Assembly (NCBI GenBank): GCA_013397075.1
Contig: VWZS01002869.1
Coordinates: forward strand, 1,033,267-1,097,266
Direction: 5' to 3'
Length of the DNA stretch: 64,000 bases
Origin: Rhabdornis inornatus
Taxonomy: Eukaryota; Chordata; Aves; Passeriformes; Rhabdornithidae
The notes under the pieces were generated by a model. The model was not told the DNA's origin and searched no databases. It saw only the letters and a list, made by a program, of their open reading frames with translations. Below, one piece after another: positions 61,773 through 64,000 of this stretch (within the stretch, counting starts at the first letter, position 1; each line of letters starts with the position of its first letter). Position numbers and translations under genes: made by a program.

Positions 61773-64000
61773 CAAACACAAACCCCCAAACTATTCCCAG
61801 ATAATTGGTACTAACCCTGAAAACTCAAGGACAACAATCAGAAGGCACAAGGAAGATAAGCAGGTGCAGCTAACCTGTTTTTCCAGTTAAATACACTCAC
61901 TTCAAATAAATTACAACCTCCTGGTAGGACTTTTGTTTTATTAGGATAATTGGTGCTAATATGTAGACACGTAAGTCTACAGACTTCAACTATATCCTTG
62001 TATAATCAGTCCACATTGCAAAGAACTCAAGAAAGCCGTGCAACTTGAGAACAGTTTCAAGTTTTTACATTTGTCTACAGGCTCCTGTTTTCCCCGGGAG
62101 AATTTCCATCTACTTTCTTCCTAATTCTTCTTCGCAAGCTGAGTAACAAGGTTTTGAAAATAAACAGAATTAGTTCCTACTGTGTACCAAAACCAGTTGT
62201 TTCAACGATAAAGAAGCAGCACGTATGTCACTAATCTTAACTATATTCATCCAAACCTTTATTTTTCCCCCATAGAGAAGCTTAATGATTGCCTTGCCAG
62301 GAGAGTGGGAGATCCTGCTTTTGCAATTTTATTTTTTTTTTCAGAATGACCCTGAATCTTAAGCTTGCTGTTATTTTTATACAGTTTGGTCTTTGCTTTA
62401 GGTATATTTGCTAACATGATTTTTGAGAACTACGCTGAACTAAGTAAGATGTGGACAAGCACTGACAGTTTCAGAAGCAACACTTCTGAGGTTTACAAGG
62501 AGCCTCCAAGTATCCAGTTGAGCCATGTGTAACTTCCATCCATCAAGTTTTCACTCCCTCAGTTTGCAAAGGAACTTGGTAAATACAGCAAAGAATGGCA
62601 GAGAAAAAAAGCCTCACCCTCAAGTAGCCTTGCTATTTGGGGCCAAGAAAAAAAAAAAGCTCCCAAACTTAAGGCAAAAACAAAAGGTGGGAGAGGAAAA
62701 GAAACACTTATTGCTTGTGGTCTGACAGTAACTAACTGAGCTCTGTATACTCAGAGCCCATTTATTCTTCCCCATATTACATTTCTTTTCTTCTGCATTG
62801 AGAAAGGAGAGGGGGAAAATGAACAACACTCTTTTATTCCTCCTCAGTCACCTCTTTTTGTTGTGATTAGTGTGGACAAACAGCAATGAAGAATGAATCT
62901 TCCCAAAAGAGGATCTGTGCCAAATTCATCATAAATTGGGGTAAAGAGGAGGAATCAAAAACGTTTTTAATGAGTGTATTTACCAGCCAGATATAAATAG
63001 TATTCACTGGCATCAACTGTGAGATAAAGTTAATACAGAATGACTCTTCCAGATTCATGAATCAGATGACACAAGGCAGACTTCTATTATCAAGACACCA
63101 AAATACAAATTTAAATGTGACTATGAACACCTCTGAGATCAAAGACCAGTAATATTCGTGGGGGAAAAAAAAATCTAGATACTTAAATAACATAACCCCC
63201 CCAAAAATTCTCTAACTACACATTCTGAAAAATTAAATCATGAACTAAGAAGTTAGTGAATTCAGTAAATAAGATCCAGTACTACCACTTCTAATTCTAT
63301 TACTGTACTCTACATCTTTATTAACTGAAGTTAAGACAATGTCCCCCAAATTAGGAAATGTGGTAAGCCCTAACAGCCATTAAAACACATACTTGAAATA
63401 GGCTGGCAACTCTAGATAAAGAATCCTCAATAGGAGCACCACTGCCACAATCTCGGGGGGAACAAAAACCAGCATACTCTGACAAAAGTTACTATTTGTG
63501 TCCTAACACTACTAGAATGCATATTTTTAAAAACACAATTTGACACCACAGTCCGTGGTCTAATGCAGGGTATGAACCACATACTATTTGCCACAGTATG
63601 TTCCTGTTGCCACCTGGCCAGCAGAACTATAATTTAGTGTATCAACTGAATTTTTAATGTTAACCTGTATTTTTCTTAAGCCCATAGACTTTTTCTGACT
63701 ACTGACAGCTTCAGTTCCACTTCCATCTGCCGCTGGCAGGTAAAGAATGTCCCTCAGATGAAACCCTGACTGTAACCACTATTCTATAACAGAGTCAGAA
63801 ACTTAACAGAAGCCTATGAATAAAAGTCTGGCTACAGAGGTGTTGCTGGCAGTGTATTATGAAAGTAAACAAGCTGCATAAAGCACAGATAAGCTCAACT
63901 TCAAATACTAATGGTAAGAGGTGAAAAAAAAAATCCAAACCAAAAAACCAACAGAAACCATAACAACAAAACAAAAACAAAAGAAATTCAACGCAACCAT

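Larger units (their letters stand above)
58723..64000 (-). other. DNAJC3 intron 1 (5' part of the gene not reached)
   Basis: Over 5.2 kb of AT-rich sequence without a signal-peptide exon or CpG-rich promoter region. It holds a small CR1 tail (58848-58915), a short inverted repeat (59762-59781) and a 53-bp poly-A tract (61715-61767). Nothing else recognised. Confidence 0.7.

Overview
This is nuclear DNA from a bird. It is intron-rich and AT-rich, carries several CR1-type LINE fragments and endogenous-retrovirus LTRs, and holds pieces of two vertebrate genes lying tail to tail. No bacterial genes, CRISPR arrays, tRNA or rRNA genes were seen. I did not find a previously undescribed biological system. 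The interesting material is in the transposon insertions and a few protein-like or exon-like islands inside introns.

Region 1 (1-~31.2 kb, + strand): the 3' part of UGGT2, the second UDP-glucose:glycoprotein glucosyltransferase. Seventeen coding exons sum to 1,941 nt (646 codons plus stop). Intron phases are consistent from exon to exon, and the protein ends in the ER-retrieval signal HDEL. They cover the end of the thioredoxin-like/beta-sandwich folding sensor and the whole GT24 catalytic domain with its DAD motif. The 5' part of the gene lies before position 1. Introns hold an LTR-like fragment (~7.4-7.8 kb), a 720-bp solo LTR (18141-18860, minus), a CR1 fragment (19.6 kb) and a long poly-T tract containing an N.

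Region 2 (~31.2-33.65 kb): a short intergenic gap between the two 3' ends, with one CR1 fragment.

Region 3 (~33.65-58.72 kb, - strand): DNAJC3 (P58IPK/ERdj6), exons 2-12 of the usual 12, 1,433 nt of coding sequence. They encode the TPR array and the C-terminal J domain with HPD. Exon 1, which encodes the start and signal peptide, was not found and is presumably beyond 64000. Introns hold CR1 fragments at 41.9, 43.9 and 58.85 kb, a broken protein-like island at 52.4-52.9 kb, and a second 720-bp solo LTR (55385-56104, plus) with a perfect 6-bp target-site duplication.

Region 4 (58.72-64 kb): DNAJC3 intron 1, with a 53-bp poly-A tract and little else.

Both genes serve endoplasmic-reticulum protein quality control. 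UGGT2 re-glucosylates misfolded glycoproteins so that they re-enter the calnexin/calreticulin cycle. DNAJC3 is an ER-lumenal HSP40-type co-chaperone of BiP that is linked to the unfolded-protein response. The same convergent neighbour pair is known in other vertebrates (human 13q32).
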